A stretch of DNA of 64,000 nt from Verrucomicrobiota bacterium (GTDB lineage: Bacteria; Verrucomicrobiota; Verrucomicrobiia; Limisphaerales; JAEYXS01), in NCBI GenBank assembly GCA_023431185.1, contig JAEYXS010000124.1, forward strand, positions 1-64,000. The letters are read 5' to 3'. A program made the position numbers and the translations under genes. Under the pieces are notes generated by a model, which saw nothing but the letters and a program-made list of their open reading frames with translations, was not told the origin of the DNA and did not search any database. Positions 44,599 to 52,958 of this stretch are shown piece after piece (within the stretch, counting starts at the first letter, position 1; the number at the start of each line of letters is the position of its first letter).

Positions 44599-44982
44599 AT
44601 GTTGAAAGTAAAAGACACCCTGCGCGCCACGGTCCGGCTCACTTTTGATGGCCGGGTCATCAAAACTTTTCATGGACCGAATGCCCAAGAACGCTTTGAT
44701 AACGAGGTCAAGGTGTTGCGCTATCTGGAAGAGCGTGGTTGCCCCTTTGTCCCCAGATTGCTGGAGGCTCGCCCGGAGAGCCTGACCATCGTCACCAACA
44801 ACTGCGGCATGCGCGTGGAGCATTTGGACGCCCAGCGGACCACCGAACTTTTCGCCGAACTGGAAGCCTTTGGTGTGAAGCACGATGACCCGGACATGCG
44901 CAACGTCACCTACCGGCAATCCGATGGCCGATTCTGTTTGATTGATTTTGAGTTCGCCACAATCCTCCCCGCCGCAAATTAA
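44599..44982 (+). CDS. Minimal protein-kinase-like protein
   Basis: The 127-residue protein shows the essentials of a kinase fold in very short form: Lys22 (GRVIKTF), Glu36 in FDNEVKVLRYL, the loop H-x-D-x-x-x-x-N at 95-102 (HDDPDMRN) and the DFG-like DFE at 116-118 (FCLIDFEFA). Full Ser/Thr kinases are twice this size, so much of the C-lobe is absent. RIO/Bud32-like or APH-like small kinases are the closest comparison. A PP2C phosphatase gene follows after 14 bases on the same strand, suggesting a working pair. Confidence 0.75.
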   Translation: MLKVKDTLRATVRLTFDGRVIKTFHGPNAQERFDNEVKVLRYLEERGCPFVPRLLEARPESLTIVTNNCGMRVEHLDAQRTTELFAELEAFGVKHDDPDMRNVTYRQSDGRFCLIDFEFATILPAAN

Positions 44983-44996
44983 TTGCGATATTCTGC

Positions 44997-45839
44997 ATGA
45001 ATCCAGCCATCCGCGCTGCCGCTGCCCGTACCCTGAAATGGTCAGGCCGTTCCGACGTCGGGAAAGTCCGCAAAAACAACGAGGACGCTTTTCTTGGTCT
45101 CCAGTTCGATGCCCGCGAGGTAAACCGGCTGGGCAAAATTGGTGAAGCCTCCACCCTGCACAAAGACTTCGCCTTTGCCGTCAGCGATGGGATGGGCGGT
45201 GCCAAGGCCGGCGAATACGCCAGCCGTATCGCCGTGGACAAGATCACCACGCTGCTCCCCCGCTCTTTTGCCCAATCCGCCTTGGGCTTGGAAGCCGGTT
45301 TCGCAGATGTACTCACTGAACTCTACACCCAAGTCCACAAATCCCTGAAGTATCTGGGTGAGAGTTACGACGAATGCCGCGGCATGGAGACAACCTTAAG
45401 CCTTTGCTGGTTCGCGCCAAACTGGCTGTACTTCGCCCATGTCGGCGACAGTCGCATCTACTATCTCCCCGCCGGTCAGGACACCATCAAGCAACTCACC
45501 CACGATGACACGCACGTGGGTTGGCTCTTGCGCAACGGTAAGATCAACGAGCGCGAAGCCCGCACCCATCCCCGTCGCAGTGTCCTGCAAAAATCCCTGG
45601 GTGGCGGCAACCAGTTCGTGGACCCGCAAGTAGGTGCGGTAGGCTACGAACCGGGTGATGCTTTCCTCATCTGCTCCGATGGCCTGATTGACGGCCTTTA
45701 TGATCACCATCTTGTGGAGCTTTTGCGCAAGACGGACACCTCCTCCACAAATGTCAGCGCCGCCCACCTCCTCGTAGAAGAATCACTAAAGAATAGCGGT
45801 AAGGACAACACGACCGCGCTGGTGATCCAGATCGCTTAA
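44997..45839 (+). CDS. PP2C-family serine/threonine phosphatase
   Basis: The 280-residue protein is a soluble PPM/PP2C phosphatase that uses two metals. It starts about 20 residues before WSGRSDVGKVRKNNEDAF, holding the first metal-site Asp (NNEDAF). FAVSDGMGGAKAGEYAS, LYFAHVGDSRIYYL, LLRNGKINEREA, FLICSDGLIDGLYD and GKDNTTALVIQ follow in order. It has no sensor domain or membrane segment. It directly follows the minimal kinase gene and shares a terminator with amtB on the other strand. Confidence 0.94.
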   Translation: MNPAIRAAAARTLKWSGRSDVGKVRKNNEDAFLGLQFDAREVNRLGKIGEASTLHKDFAFAVSDGMGGAKAGEYASRIAVDKITTLLPRSFAQSALGLEAGFADVLTELYTQVHKSLKYLGESYDECRGMETTLSLCWFAPNWLYFAHVGDSRIYYLPAGQDTIKQLTHDDTHVGWLLRNGKINEREARTHPRRSVLQKSLGGGNQFVDPQVGAVGYEPGDAFLICSDGLIDGLYDHHLVELLRKTDTSSTNVSAAHLLVEESLKNSGKDNTTALVIQIA

Positions 45840-45894
45840 GCATGCTTCGCCCGGCTCCCTTCCGGCGGTAAGACCCCGTATCAATTAAAACAAT

Positions 45895-45922
45895 AAGGGG
45901 CACTCTTTCGAGTGCCCCTTTT
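45895..45922. terminator. Bidirectional terminator (PP2C and amtB 1)
   Basis: AAGGGGCACT (45895-45904) pairs with AGTGCCCCTT (45911-45920), with a T on one side and A-rich sequence on the other. It lies between converging genes. Confidence 0.88.
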
Positions 45923-45986
45923 GAAGAGCTGCGTTGCGCACCAAGTTCGGCTCACCGGCCGCACTTATTGGCGCGCAGGCGCAAAT
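45913..45986. repeat. Repeat downstream of amtB 1
   Basis: From TGCCCCTTTTGAAGAGCTGC to the amtB stop, about 74 bases match 48197-48270 with about ten differences. The copies show that the two glnK-amtB units arose from one duplication. Confidence 0.85.
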
Positions 45987-47449
45987 TAACCGTGGTAGCC
46001 TTCCTCGCCGTGTTCGGCCAGGTCCAGACCTTGGTGTTCCACTTCTTCGGAGACACGCAGGCCGATGACTGCCTTCACGATGAAGGCGATGATCGCCGTG
46101 GCGACCACGCTCCAGATGATGGTCAGCACGACCGCTTTGATCTGCTCCATCACGAGACCTTGCTTCAGGCCGGCGACGACCGCGTTCGCCTTCTCATCCG
46201 CGAAGATGCCCGTCAGGATCGCACCCATCGTGCCACCCACACCGTGCACGCCGAATGTATCCAGCGCGTCGTCACAACCGATCATCTTCTTAAGGTAAGT
46301 CACCGCGAGGAACGGAACGATGCCCGCCAGCACACCGATGATGACCGAGGAGGTCGCCGTCACGAAACCAGCACCCGGAGTGATAACCACGAGACCCGCC
46401 ACGATACCGGAGCAGAAGCCCAGAACGCTCGGCTTGCCCTTGATGGCCCATTCCATGACCGCCCACACGAAACCAGCCACAGCGGCGGCGAGGGTCGTGG
46501 TCATGAACGCATTGGCCGCGATGCCGTCAGCGCCTAGCGCGGAACCGGCGTTGAAACCATACCAGCCCACATAGAGCATGCCCGTGCCGACCATGCACAT
46601 CACCATCGAGTGCGGCGGCATCGGCTCCTTGCCGTAGCCCTTGCGCTTGCCGAGGATGATGCAGAGCACCAAGGCGCTCCAACCTGAGGTCATGTGCACC
46701 ACGGTACCACCGGCGAAGTCGATCGCCTTGATCGCGGCGTTAGGATTGAGCGGACCGCACATCAGACCGGTCGTGGACCAGACCATGTGCGCGAACGGGA
46801 AGTAAACCACGAACATCCAGATGGCGACGAAGAGCAGCACTGCGGAGAACTTCATGCGCTCGGCGATCGCGCCGACGATCAGCGCCGGGGTGATGATCGC
46901 GAACGTGAGCTGAAACATCGCCCACATGGCATCGCTGATCCAGTGGTAGCCAGCGCCGACTTTGTACGGATCAACATCTTTCAGGAAAGCCTGATCCAAG
47001 CTGCCCAAGATGCCTTTCGCCATTTCGTCACCGGTGCCGAAGGACAGGCTGTAACCGCAAGCCCACCAGAGCAGTGTCACCAAACCCGCGATGCCCATGC
47101 ACTGGGCGAGCACGGAGAGTACGTTCTTCTTACGAACGAGACCGCCGTAGAACAGGGCCAACCCCGGAAGGGTCATGAACAGCACAAGGGCCGTGGAGGT
47201 CATCTGCCAGGCGTTATGACCGGGACCTGGACCGGGGACCTTGGAATTCACATTCGGCGTGCGGGCACCGTTGTTCACGTAAGCTTCGATGTCCGCCACG
47301 CGTTCTTCCAAGGTGGGATCCTTGGGGGCGGCGGCAGCTTCGGCCACCGCTGCTGCGGCAGCAGGCGCTGCGTTGGTAGCATCTTGGGCATGAAGGGTTC
47401 CCGCCAAACAGAGCCCGGTCAGGGCAAGCAAACTGAGTATGCGTTTCAT
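45986..47449 (-). CDS. amtB: Ammonium transporter 1
   Basis: The 487-residue protein has a signal peptide (MKRILSLLALTGLC...), an Ala-rich stretch, a linker of about 40 residues and eleven membrane segments of the Amt/Rh fold. The pore His residues are in AGGTVVHMTSGWSALVL (first His) and DTFGVHGVGGTMGAIL (second His). The C-terminal tail (VSEEVEHQGLDLAEHGEEGYHG) would contact the PII protein. It lies 24 bases after glnK and is of the classical AmtB type. Transcription is likely from the sigma-54 element upstream of glnK. Confidence 0.96.
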   Translation of the reverse strand: MKRILSLLALTGLCLAGTLHAQDATNAAPAAAAAVAEAAAAPKDPTLEERVADIEAYVNNGARTPNVNSKVPGPGPGHNAWQMTSTALVLFMTLPGLALFYGGLVRKKNVLSVLAQCMGIAGLVTLLWWACGYSLSFGTGDEMAKGILGSLDQAFLKDVDPYKVGAGYHWISDAMWAMFQLTFAIITPALIVGAIAERMKFSAVLLFVAIWMFVVYFPFAHMVWSTTGLMCGPLNPNAAIKAIDFAGGTVVHMTSGWSALVLCIILGKRKGYGKEPMPPHSMVMCMVGTGMLYVGWYGFNAGSALGADGIAANAFMTTTLAAAVAGFVWAVMEWAIKGKPSVLGFCSGIVAGLVVITPGAGFVTATSSVIIGVLAGIVPFLAVTYLKKMIGCDDALDTFGVHGVGGTMGAILTGIFADEKANAVVAGLKQGLVMEQIKAVVLTIIWSVVATAIIAFIVKAVIGLRVSEEVEHQGLDLAEHGEEGYHG

Positions 47450-47473
47450 TTTGATGATTTCTCCTATGATTGT

Positions 47474-47812
47474 TTATACCGCCTTGTCACCGCGCTCGTC
47501 CGTACGGATGCGGATCGCCTCATCCACCGGCGAAACGAACACCTTGCCGTCACCGATCTTGCCCGTCTTGGCCGCCTTCACGATGGCCGCCACCGCAGCA
47601 TCCACCCGGTCATCGGGCAGCACGATTTCAAGTTTCACTTTCGGCAGGAAATCCACCGTGTATTCGCTGCCGCGGTAGATTTCAGTGTGGCCCTTCTGAC
47701 GCCCGAAGCCTTTGACTTCGGTCACGGTCATACCTTCCACGCCCAACTCACTGAGCGCGTCCTTCACTTCTTCCAACTTGAATGGTTTTACGATCGCTTC
47801 GATTTTCTTCAT
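47474..47812 (-). CDS. glnK: PII nitrogen regulatory protein 1
   Basis: The 112-residue PII protein regulates nitrogen uptake and would block the neighbouring AmtB. MKKIEAIVKPFKLEEVKDAL is the N-terminus. The T-loop holds GRQKGHTEIYRGSEYTVDF with Tyr51, the uridylylation residue. The C-terminal motif is TGKIGDGKVFV. It differs from the second copy at three residues only. It is preceded by a sigma-54-type site (47892-47907). It probably senses 2-oxoglutarate and ATP. Confidence 0.96.
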   Translation of the reverse strand: MKKIEAIVKPFKLEEVKDALSELGVEGMTVTEVKGFGRQKGHTEIYRGSEYTVDFLPKVKLEIVLPDDRVDAAVAAIVKAAKTGKIGDGKVFVSPVDEAIRIRTDERGDKAV

Positions 47813-47891
47813 AATGTTTCTGGGAAATCGTTATTCGGTCTCAGGTCCAAATGCTAATGGTTGAATATTTCTTTACGTGCACGCTGCTCAT

Positions 47892-47907
47892 AGCACCGGC
47901 AATGCCA
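47892..47907 (-). promoter_or_regulatory. Sigma-54-type -24/-12 element of glnK-amtB 1
   Basis: The minus-strand site reads TGGCATTGCCGGTGCT, with GG and GC ten bases apart, as in the sites at 44262 and 50233. It lies 80 bases upstream of the glnK ATG. Confidence 0.75.
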
Positions 47908-48182
47908 ACTTGGAAGATCACTTCAAAAACAGTATAAAGTATTAATAATAAACTAGTTACAAAAATAGTTAAAACCCCAAAGCGTTGAACAAAAGAAAAC
48001 AAACTGTCTGTTTTTGACCATAAAGATACAATCCACTCATTATTTGGTTAATTTTAATGAATGTGATTCATAAACGTAATACCGCCGCTTTACTTTGGTG
48101 GAACTCTGCCCTTTGGAGTGCCTTAGATAACTACCGTACTTCGTTCTGACGTCACCTCACTCGATCTCCCCAAAAAACAAGA

Positions 48183-48206
48183 GGCACCCTTGCGGGTGCC
48201 CCTTTT
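48183..48206 (-). terminator. Intrinsic terminator of amtB 2
   Basis: GGCACCC (48183-48189) pairs with GGGTGCC (48194-48200). On the minus strand it is followed by CTTGTTTTTT. Confidence 0.85.
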
Positions 48207-48270
48207 GAAGAGCTGCGTTGCACACCAAGGTCGGCTCACTAGCCGCGCTTATTGGCACGCATACGCAAAT
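48197..48270. repeat. Repeat downstream of amtB 2
   Basis: Partner of 45913-45986, in the same place relative to the amtB stop codon. Confidence 0.85.
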
Positions 48271-49701
48271 TTATTTCTCATTCGCTGCTTGGAAGTCAGG
48301 ATAGGCATGCGCGCCATGCTCACCGACATCCAAGCCCTCGATCTCCTCTTCCGCGCTGACACGCAGGCCCAAGGTCATCTTGAGCACGAAGAACACCACG
48401 AAAGCGAACACGAACGTGAACGCGCCGACCGCCAGCACACCTTTCAACTGGGTCATGAACTGGGCCATACCCTTCAGCGCGCCGAACATGCCGACCGCCA
48501 GAGTACCGAAGATACCGCAGACCAAGTGCACCGAGATGGCACCGACCGGATCATCAATCTTGAGCTTGTCAAAGATCAGCACGGAGAACACCACGACCAC
48601 ACCGGCGATGAGACCGATCAGGATGGAGTCCATCGGGCTCATCTGGTCCGCACCTGCGGTGATGCCCACCAGACCGGCCAGGATACCGTTAAGCGCCATG
48701 GAGAGGTCAGGCTTCTTGAGCATGACCCAGGAGGTCAGCGCCGAGGCCAAGCCGCCCGCCGCTGCCGCGAGGCAGGTCGTTACCAGCACCAAGGAGGTCA
48801 GCGCGGGGTTCGCCGAGAGCACCGAACCACCGTTGAAGCCGCTCCAGCCTAACCACAGGAGGAACACGCCGATGGTTGCCAGCGGCATGCTGTGACCGAG
48901 CATCGGACGCACCTTGCCATCCGCGGAATATTTGCCGATACGGGGGCCAAGGATCAGAACACCCGCCAGCGCACCCCAGCCGCCCACCGAGTGAACCAGG
49001 GTGGAACCGGCGAAGTCATAGAAGGGCGTAGCCATCGTCTTCAGCGCACCGCCACCCCATTGCCACATACCCGTGATCGGATACGAAATCGCGACGAACA
49101 AGGTGGAGAAGATGAGGAAGCTGCCGAGCTTGATACGCTCAGCCACCGCACCGGAGACAATCGTGGCAGCCGTGGCCGCGAACATGCCTTGGAACAGGAA
49201 GTCGGTCCAGTAGGTGTAACCGGCATTGTAGGCATCCGTCAGGCCGCTCACATCGTCCGCGAAGCTCAGTCCGAATCCAGAGAAACCAAACCACTTGCCA
49301 GCGTAGTCCGCGCCCGGATACATCAGGTTGAAACCCATCAGCGCATAGGTCAGCAGACCGATGCAGGGAATCAACGTGTTCTTGAACAGGATGTTCACCG
49401 TGTTCTTGGAGCGGGTCAGACCCGTTTCCACCGTGGCGAAACCGAGATGCATGATGAACACGAGCGCCGTGGCCAGCATCATCCACAGGTTGTTCGTGGT
49501 GAAGATAGTGTAGCCGGCGGATTCACCGAACGCGGCGAGATCCTTGTATTTAGGAGCATCAGCGGCAGCTTCCGCCACAGCCGTAGCGGCTTCTGCGACT
49601 GCGGCAGCGGCAGCCGGAGCCGCCGGGGCGGCATCTTGGGCGTGGAGGCTTCCCGCCACGCAAAGCCCGGTCAGGGCAATCAATGTAAGTATGCGTTTCA
49701 T
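48271..49701 (-). CDS. Ammonium transporter 2 (divergent subfamily)
   Basis: The 476-residue Amt-family protein shares its signal peptide (MKRILTLIALTGLCVAGSLHA) with the first AmtB but has a different core. It starts YTIFTTNNLWMMLATALVFI and has MHLGFATVETGLTRSKNTVN instead of the LVRKKN block, as in the cyanobacterial or marine Amt1-like group. Pore His residues are visible in FAGSTLVHSVGGWGALAG and GAISVHLVCGIFG. The C-terminal tail LDVGEHGAHAYPDFQAANEK is of PII-contact type. It follows glnK 2 by 26 bases and is likely nitrogen-regulated. Confidence 0.94.
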   Translation of the reverse strand: MKRILTLIALTGLCVAGSLHAQDAAPAAPAAAAAVAEAATAVAEAAADAPKYKDLAAFGESAGYTIFTTNNLWMMLATALVFIMHLGFATVETGLTRSKNTVNILFKNTLIPCIGLLTYALMGFNLMYPGADYAGKWFGFSGFGLSFADDVSGLTDAYNAGYTYWTDFLFQGMFAATAATIVSGAVAERIKLGSFLIFSTLFVAISYPITGMWQWGGGALKTMATPFYDFAGSTLVHSVGGWGALAGVLILGPRIGKYSADGKVRPMLGHSMPLATIGVFLLWLGWSGFNGGSVLSANPALTSLVLVTTCLAAAAGGLASALTSWVMLKKPDLSMALNGILAGLVGITAGADQMSPMDSILIGLIAGVVVVFSVLIFDKLKIDDPVGAISVHLVCGIFGTLAVGMFGALKGMAQFMTQLKGVLAVGAFTFVFAFVVFFVLKMTLGLRVSAEEEIEGLDVGEHGAHAYPDFQAANEK

Positions 49702-49727
49702 TATTCTATTTTCTCCTGTTGTTGGTT

Positions 49728-50066
49728 TTACACCGCCTTGTCACCGCGCTCGTCCGTACGGATGCGGATCGCCTCATCCACCGGGGAAACGAACACCTTG
49801 CCGTCACCGATCTTGCCTGTCTTGGCCGCCTTTACGATGGCCGCCACCGCAGCCTCAACCCGGTCGTCAGGCAAAACCACCTCGAGTTTCACCTTGGGCA
49901 GGAAGTCCACCGTGTATTCGCTGCCGCGGTAGATTTCGGTATGCCCCTTCTGACGCCCGAAGCCCTTCACTTCGGTCACCGTCATGCCTTCCACGCCCAG
50001 TTCACTCAGGGCGTCCTTCACTTCCTCCAATTTGAATGGTTTTATGATTGCTTCGATTTTCTTCAT
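49728..50066 (-). CDS. glnK: PII nitrogen regulatory protein 2
   Basis: The 112-residue PII protein is 109 of 112 identical to the first copy (V8I, I63V and D71E differ). The T-loop Tyr51 and TGKIGDGKVFV are kept. I use the ATG at 50066 (MKKIEAIIKPF); the frame extends to 50114. The sigma-54-type site is 167 bases upstream. It probably controls the second Amt, though two near-identical PII proteins could form mixed trimers. Confidence 0.96.
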   Translation of the reverse strand: MKKIEAIIKPFKLEEVKDALSELGVEGMTVTEVKGFGRQKGHTEIYRGSEYTVDFLPKVKLEVVLPDDRVEAAVAAIVKAAKTGKIGDGKVFVSPVDEAIRIRTDERGDKAV

Positions 50067-50481
50067 AGTTGCCTTGCCTTCACGAACTGGTTGTCTCTGT
50101 TGCGTTGCTTTCACTCACGGCGACAGGCCGCAAATGCTCACCGACCCGACCACTAGCAGCGGTTATTGGCCCTTTGCGTGTCTCCCGCAAAACACCGATC
50201 CGGCAGCCTTTCAAACCAAGCTCGCCTCCCTAAGCACCGATGATGCCAATCACCAAACATTATTTTTCACCAAGTCATAAATCATTTATTCACAATTATT
50301 TATACTGAATCAGATACCTCAGCTTACTCCTCCGATTTGCAGATATTGACCCAAGCTGTCTTTTTTTACACACAAGGCACACAAGCATTCATCAATCTCT
50401 TTCGAGCCATGAATCACACTCATAAAACACAGCAAGCTTGTTCTCCTGCCGCTCTATTGCCAGCATGTCCCCACATCACTC
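50067..50481. other. Gene-free stretch upstream of glnK 2 and gntP
   Basis: This 415-base divergent region has the glnK 2 sigma-54 site at 50233-50248 and is otherwise AT-rich (50260-50400) with CACACAAGGCACACAAGC near 50370. I see no gene. Confidence 0.6.
50233..50248 (-). promoter_or_regulatory. Sigma-54-type -24/-12 element of glnK-amtB 2
   Basis: The minus-strand site reads TGGCATCATCGGTGCT, again with ten bases between GG and GC. The pattern TGGCAT-N5-[CG]TGCT is shared by all three nitrogen genes. Confidence 0.75.
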
Positions 50482-51828
50482 ATGCCCGCGCCTGACAACC
50501 AAACCAGCCTGCTCTTTCTGGCCCTGGTGTCCGTTGCCGGGCTCATCCTGTTGGTGACCGTCTTCCGGCTGCATGCCTTTCTCGCGCTCGTCCTCGCCTC
50601 CTTGCTAGTTGGGTTGGGTAGCGGCATGGACCTCGCCACTTTGGGCAAAGCCATCGAGACCGGAGTCGGCGGTGTGCTCGGTGGCATCGCGCTGGTCATC
50701 GGCCTAGGGACTGTGCTTGGCCGACTATTGGCTGAGTCAGGGGGTGCCAAGGTGGTGGCGGAAACCCTAACCCAGGCGGCCGGCCTCAAATACCTTCCTT
50801 GGACACTGGCCGCCGTAGCTCTATTGATTGGTCTGCCAGTATTCTTCGCTGTCGGGCTGATGTTGCTTGTACCCGTCGTGTTCGCGCTCGCCAGCCGGCA
50901 TCAAGTCCCTTGGCTTATACTGGTGCTGCCCGTGGTAGCCGGATTATCCGTCGCCCACGGCTTGGTACCGCCCCATCCAGGACCGATGGCCGCCATCGGA
51001 CTGCTCAAGGCCGACATCGGCAAGACCATTGCCTGGTCCCTCCTGCTGGCCGTGCCCTTGCTGGCTTTGGCCGGACCGCTCTTCACCCGTTTCATTCTCT
51101 CCCGCGTCCCGGTAAAAACACCCGAGCTGCCCACGGAGCCCAAAGCCAGCTCTGACATCAAGCCCGCTGGATTCAAGCTCACTCTCTCGGTCATCCTGCT
51201 GCCCGTGGTGCTGATGTTGCTGGGCAGTTTGGGCGTTATGCTGTCCCGGCCCGGCTCCACGGAGTTCAGCCTGTTCACCCTGCTCGGCCACCCCATCTTC
51301 GCCATGTTCTCCGGCGTGCTCTACTCTCTGTTTGTCCTGAGCCGCCACTGCGGTTTTACCCGCAACCAGCTCTTGCGCTTCAGCGAGGAATGCCTTGGTC
51401 CGGTCGCCAGCGTACTCCTGATCGTGGGGGCAGGCGGTGGCTTCAGCCGCGTGCTCATCGAGAGCGGCGTGGGCGAGGCCATCAAAGCGCTCACAGCCTC
51501 TTGGCATCTCCCGCCTTTGGTCTTTGGCTGGCTCATCGCCGCTCTGATCCGCATCGCCACCGGCTCGGCCACGGTAGCCATTACCGCCGCCGCCGGGCTG
51601 CTCGCCCCGATGATCGCGAACAACCCGGACATCAACCGTGAACTGCTCGTCCTCAGCCTTGGCTGCGGCTCCCTCATCCTATCGCACGTGAACGACGGTG
51701 GTTTCTGGCTGGTGAAGGAATGCTTCAAGCTCAGCGTCAGTGAGACGTTGCGCACGTGGACGGTGCTGGAAACCATCATCGCCATCGCCGGCCTCGGTCT
51801 CGTGCTGCTGCTGGATGCTTTGGTCTGA
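50482..51828 (+). CDS. GntP-family gluconate:H+ symporter
   Basis: The 448-residue protein has about twelve hydrophobic segments and starts MPAPDNQTSLLFLALVSVAG. GLGTVLGRLLAESGGAKVVA and HGLVPPHPGPMAAIGLL are GntP-family motifs; ATGSATVAITAAAGLLAP and HVNDGGFWLVKECF follow. Family members import gluconate or other sugar acids. The next gene follows after nine bases and encodes a membrane dipeptidase, so uptake may serve a different substrate. Confidence 0.93.
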   Translation: MPAPDNQTSLLFLALVSVAGLILLVTVFRLHAFLALVLASLLVGLGSGMDLATLGKAIETGVGGVLGGIALVIGLGTVLGRLLAESGGAKVVAETLTQAAGLKYLPWTLAAVALLIGLPVFFAVGLMLLVPVVFALASRHQVPWLILVLPVVAGLSVAHGLVPPHPGPMAAIGLLKADIGKTIAWSLLLAVPLLALAGPLFTRFILSRVPVKTPELPTEPKASSDIKPAGFKLTLSVILLPVVLMLLGSLGVMLSRPGSTEFSLFTLLGHPIFAMFSGVLYSLFVLSRHCGFTRNQLLRFSEECLGPVASVLLIVGAGGGFSRVLIESGVGEAIKALTASWHLPPLVFGWLIAALIRIATGSATVAITAAAGLLAPMIANNPDINRELLVLSLGCGSLILSHVNDGGFWLVKECFKLSVSETLRTWTVLETIIAIAGLGLVLLLDALV

Positions 51829-51837
51829 TTTAATCTT

Positions 51838-52914
51838 ATGTTCATCTTCGACGCCCACCTCGACCTCAGCATGAACGCGCTGGAATGGAACCGTGATTAC
51901 ACCCGGCCCATCGCAGAGATCCGCGAACGCGAAAAAGGTCTCACGGATAAACCCGATCGCGGACTCGGCACCGTGTGCTTACCAGAATTGCGTAAAGGCA
52001 ATGTGGGGCTCGTCGTCGCCACACAGATCGCCCGTTATGCCAAGCCCACCCATCCCCTCGGTGGCTGGCGTTCACCCGAGCAAGCTTGGGCTCAGACCCA
52101 AGGCCAGCTCGCCTGGTATCGCGCCATGGAAGACCGGGGTGAGATGATCGCCATCACCAATCTCGCTGCAATGGAGCGCCACCTTGCACTCTGGAACGAC
52201 ACTACCAAGCCCAACGAGCAAAAACCCATCGGCTACATCCTTTCGCTGGAAGGTGCGGACTCCATCGTGAAGCTGAGTTATCTGGAAAAATCGTATGCGC
52301 AAGGACTGCGCGCCCTCGGCCCTGCTCATTACGGCCCCGGCACCTATGCCCACGGCACGGATGACACTGGTGGCCTCGGCCAGAAAGGTCGCGATCTCCT
52401 GAAAGAGATGATGCGGCTCAGGCTCATCCTCGATGCCACGCATCTCTGTGACGACAGTTTCTGGGAAGCCATGAGCATCTGGGAAGGACCTGTCTGGGCG
52501 AGCCATCAAAACTGCCGCGCCTTGGTCAATCACAATCGCCAGTTCAGCGATGAACAGATCAAAGAAATCATCAAACGCGGGGGCGTACTCGGCGGACCGC
52601 TCGACGCGTGGATGATGGTTCCCGGCTGGATTCGCCAAAAGACCACCCCGCAATCCTCTGGGGTCAGCCTCAAACACATGGTCGATCACCTCGACCACAT
52701 CTGCCAACTCGCCGGCAACGCGAATCACATCGGAATCGGCACGGATCTCGACGGCGGCTTCGGCAAGGAGCAATCTCCCGGAGACCTCGACACCATCGCC
52801 GATCTCCAAAAGGTGCCTGATTTATTCAGAGCACGCGGTTATTCGGAAGAAGACATCACCAAGATCATGCATGAGAATTTTCTGACATTCATCCGTAAAG
52901 CCTGGGCTAATTGA
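51838..52914 (+). CDS. Membrane-dipeptidase (M19) family protein
   Basis: The 358-residue protein belongs to the renal dipeptidase family (peptidase M19), zinc enzymes that cut dipeptides. MFIFDAHLDLSMNALEWNRD holds the His-x-Asp pair, GYILSLEGADSI the bridging Glu, LILDATHLCDDSFWEA a metal His, VWASHQNCRAL another His, and HIGIGTDLDGGFGKEQSP the late Asp. There is no signal peptide, so it is probably cytoplasmic. It is co-oriented with gntP (9-base gap) and the DUF3500 gene (44-base gap). Confidence 0.93.
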   Translation: MFIFDAHLDLSMNALEWNRDYTRPIAEIREREKGLTDKPDRGLGTVCLPELRKGNVGLVVATQIARYAKPTHPLGGWRSPEQAWAQTQGQLAWYRAMEDRGEMIAITNLAAMERHLALWNDTTKPNEQKPIGYILSLEGADSIVKLSYLEKSYAQGLRALGPAHYGPGTYAHGTDDTGGLGQKGRDLLKEMMRLRLILDATHLCDDSFWEAMSIWEGPVWASHQNCRALVNHNRQFSDEQIKEIIKRGGVLGGPLDAWMMVPGWIRQKTTPQSSGVSLKHMVDHLDHICQLAGNANHIGIGTDLDGGFGKEQSPGDLDTIADLQKVPDLFRARGYSEEDITKIMHENFLTFIRKAWAN

Positions 52915-52958
52915 AGTTTCTCATTGCCTCCAATTCAATTCTCGCAAATCGTCTCCTT

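Larger units (their letters stand above)
47813..48270. other. Gene-free stretch between glnK 1 and amtB 2
   Basis: This 458-base region has the glnK 1 sigma-54 element, then a very AT-rich stretch with no clear motif (about 47920-48100), and finally the amtB 2 terminator and repeat. No gene is visible. Confidence 0.6.
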
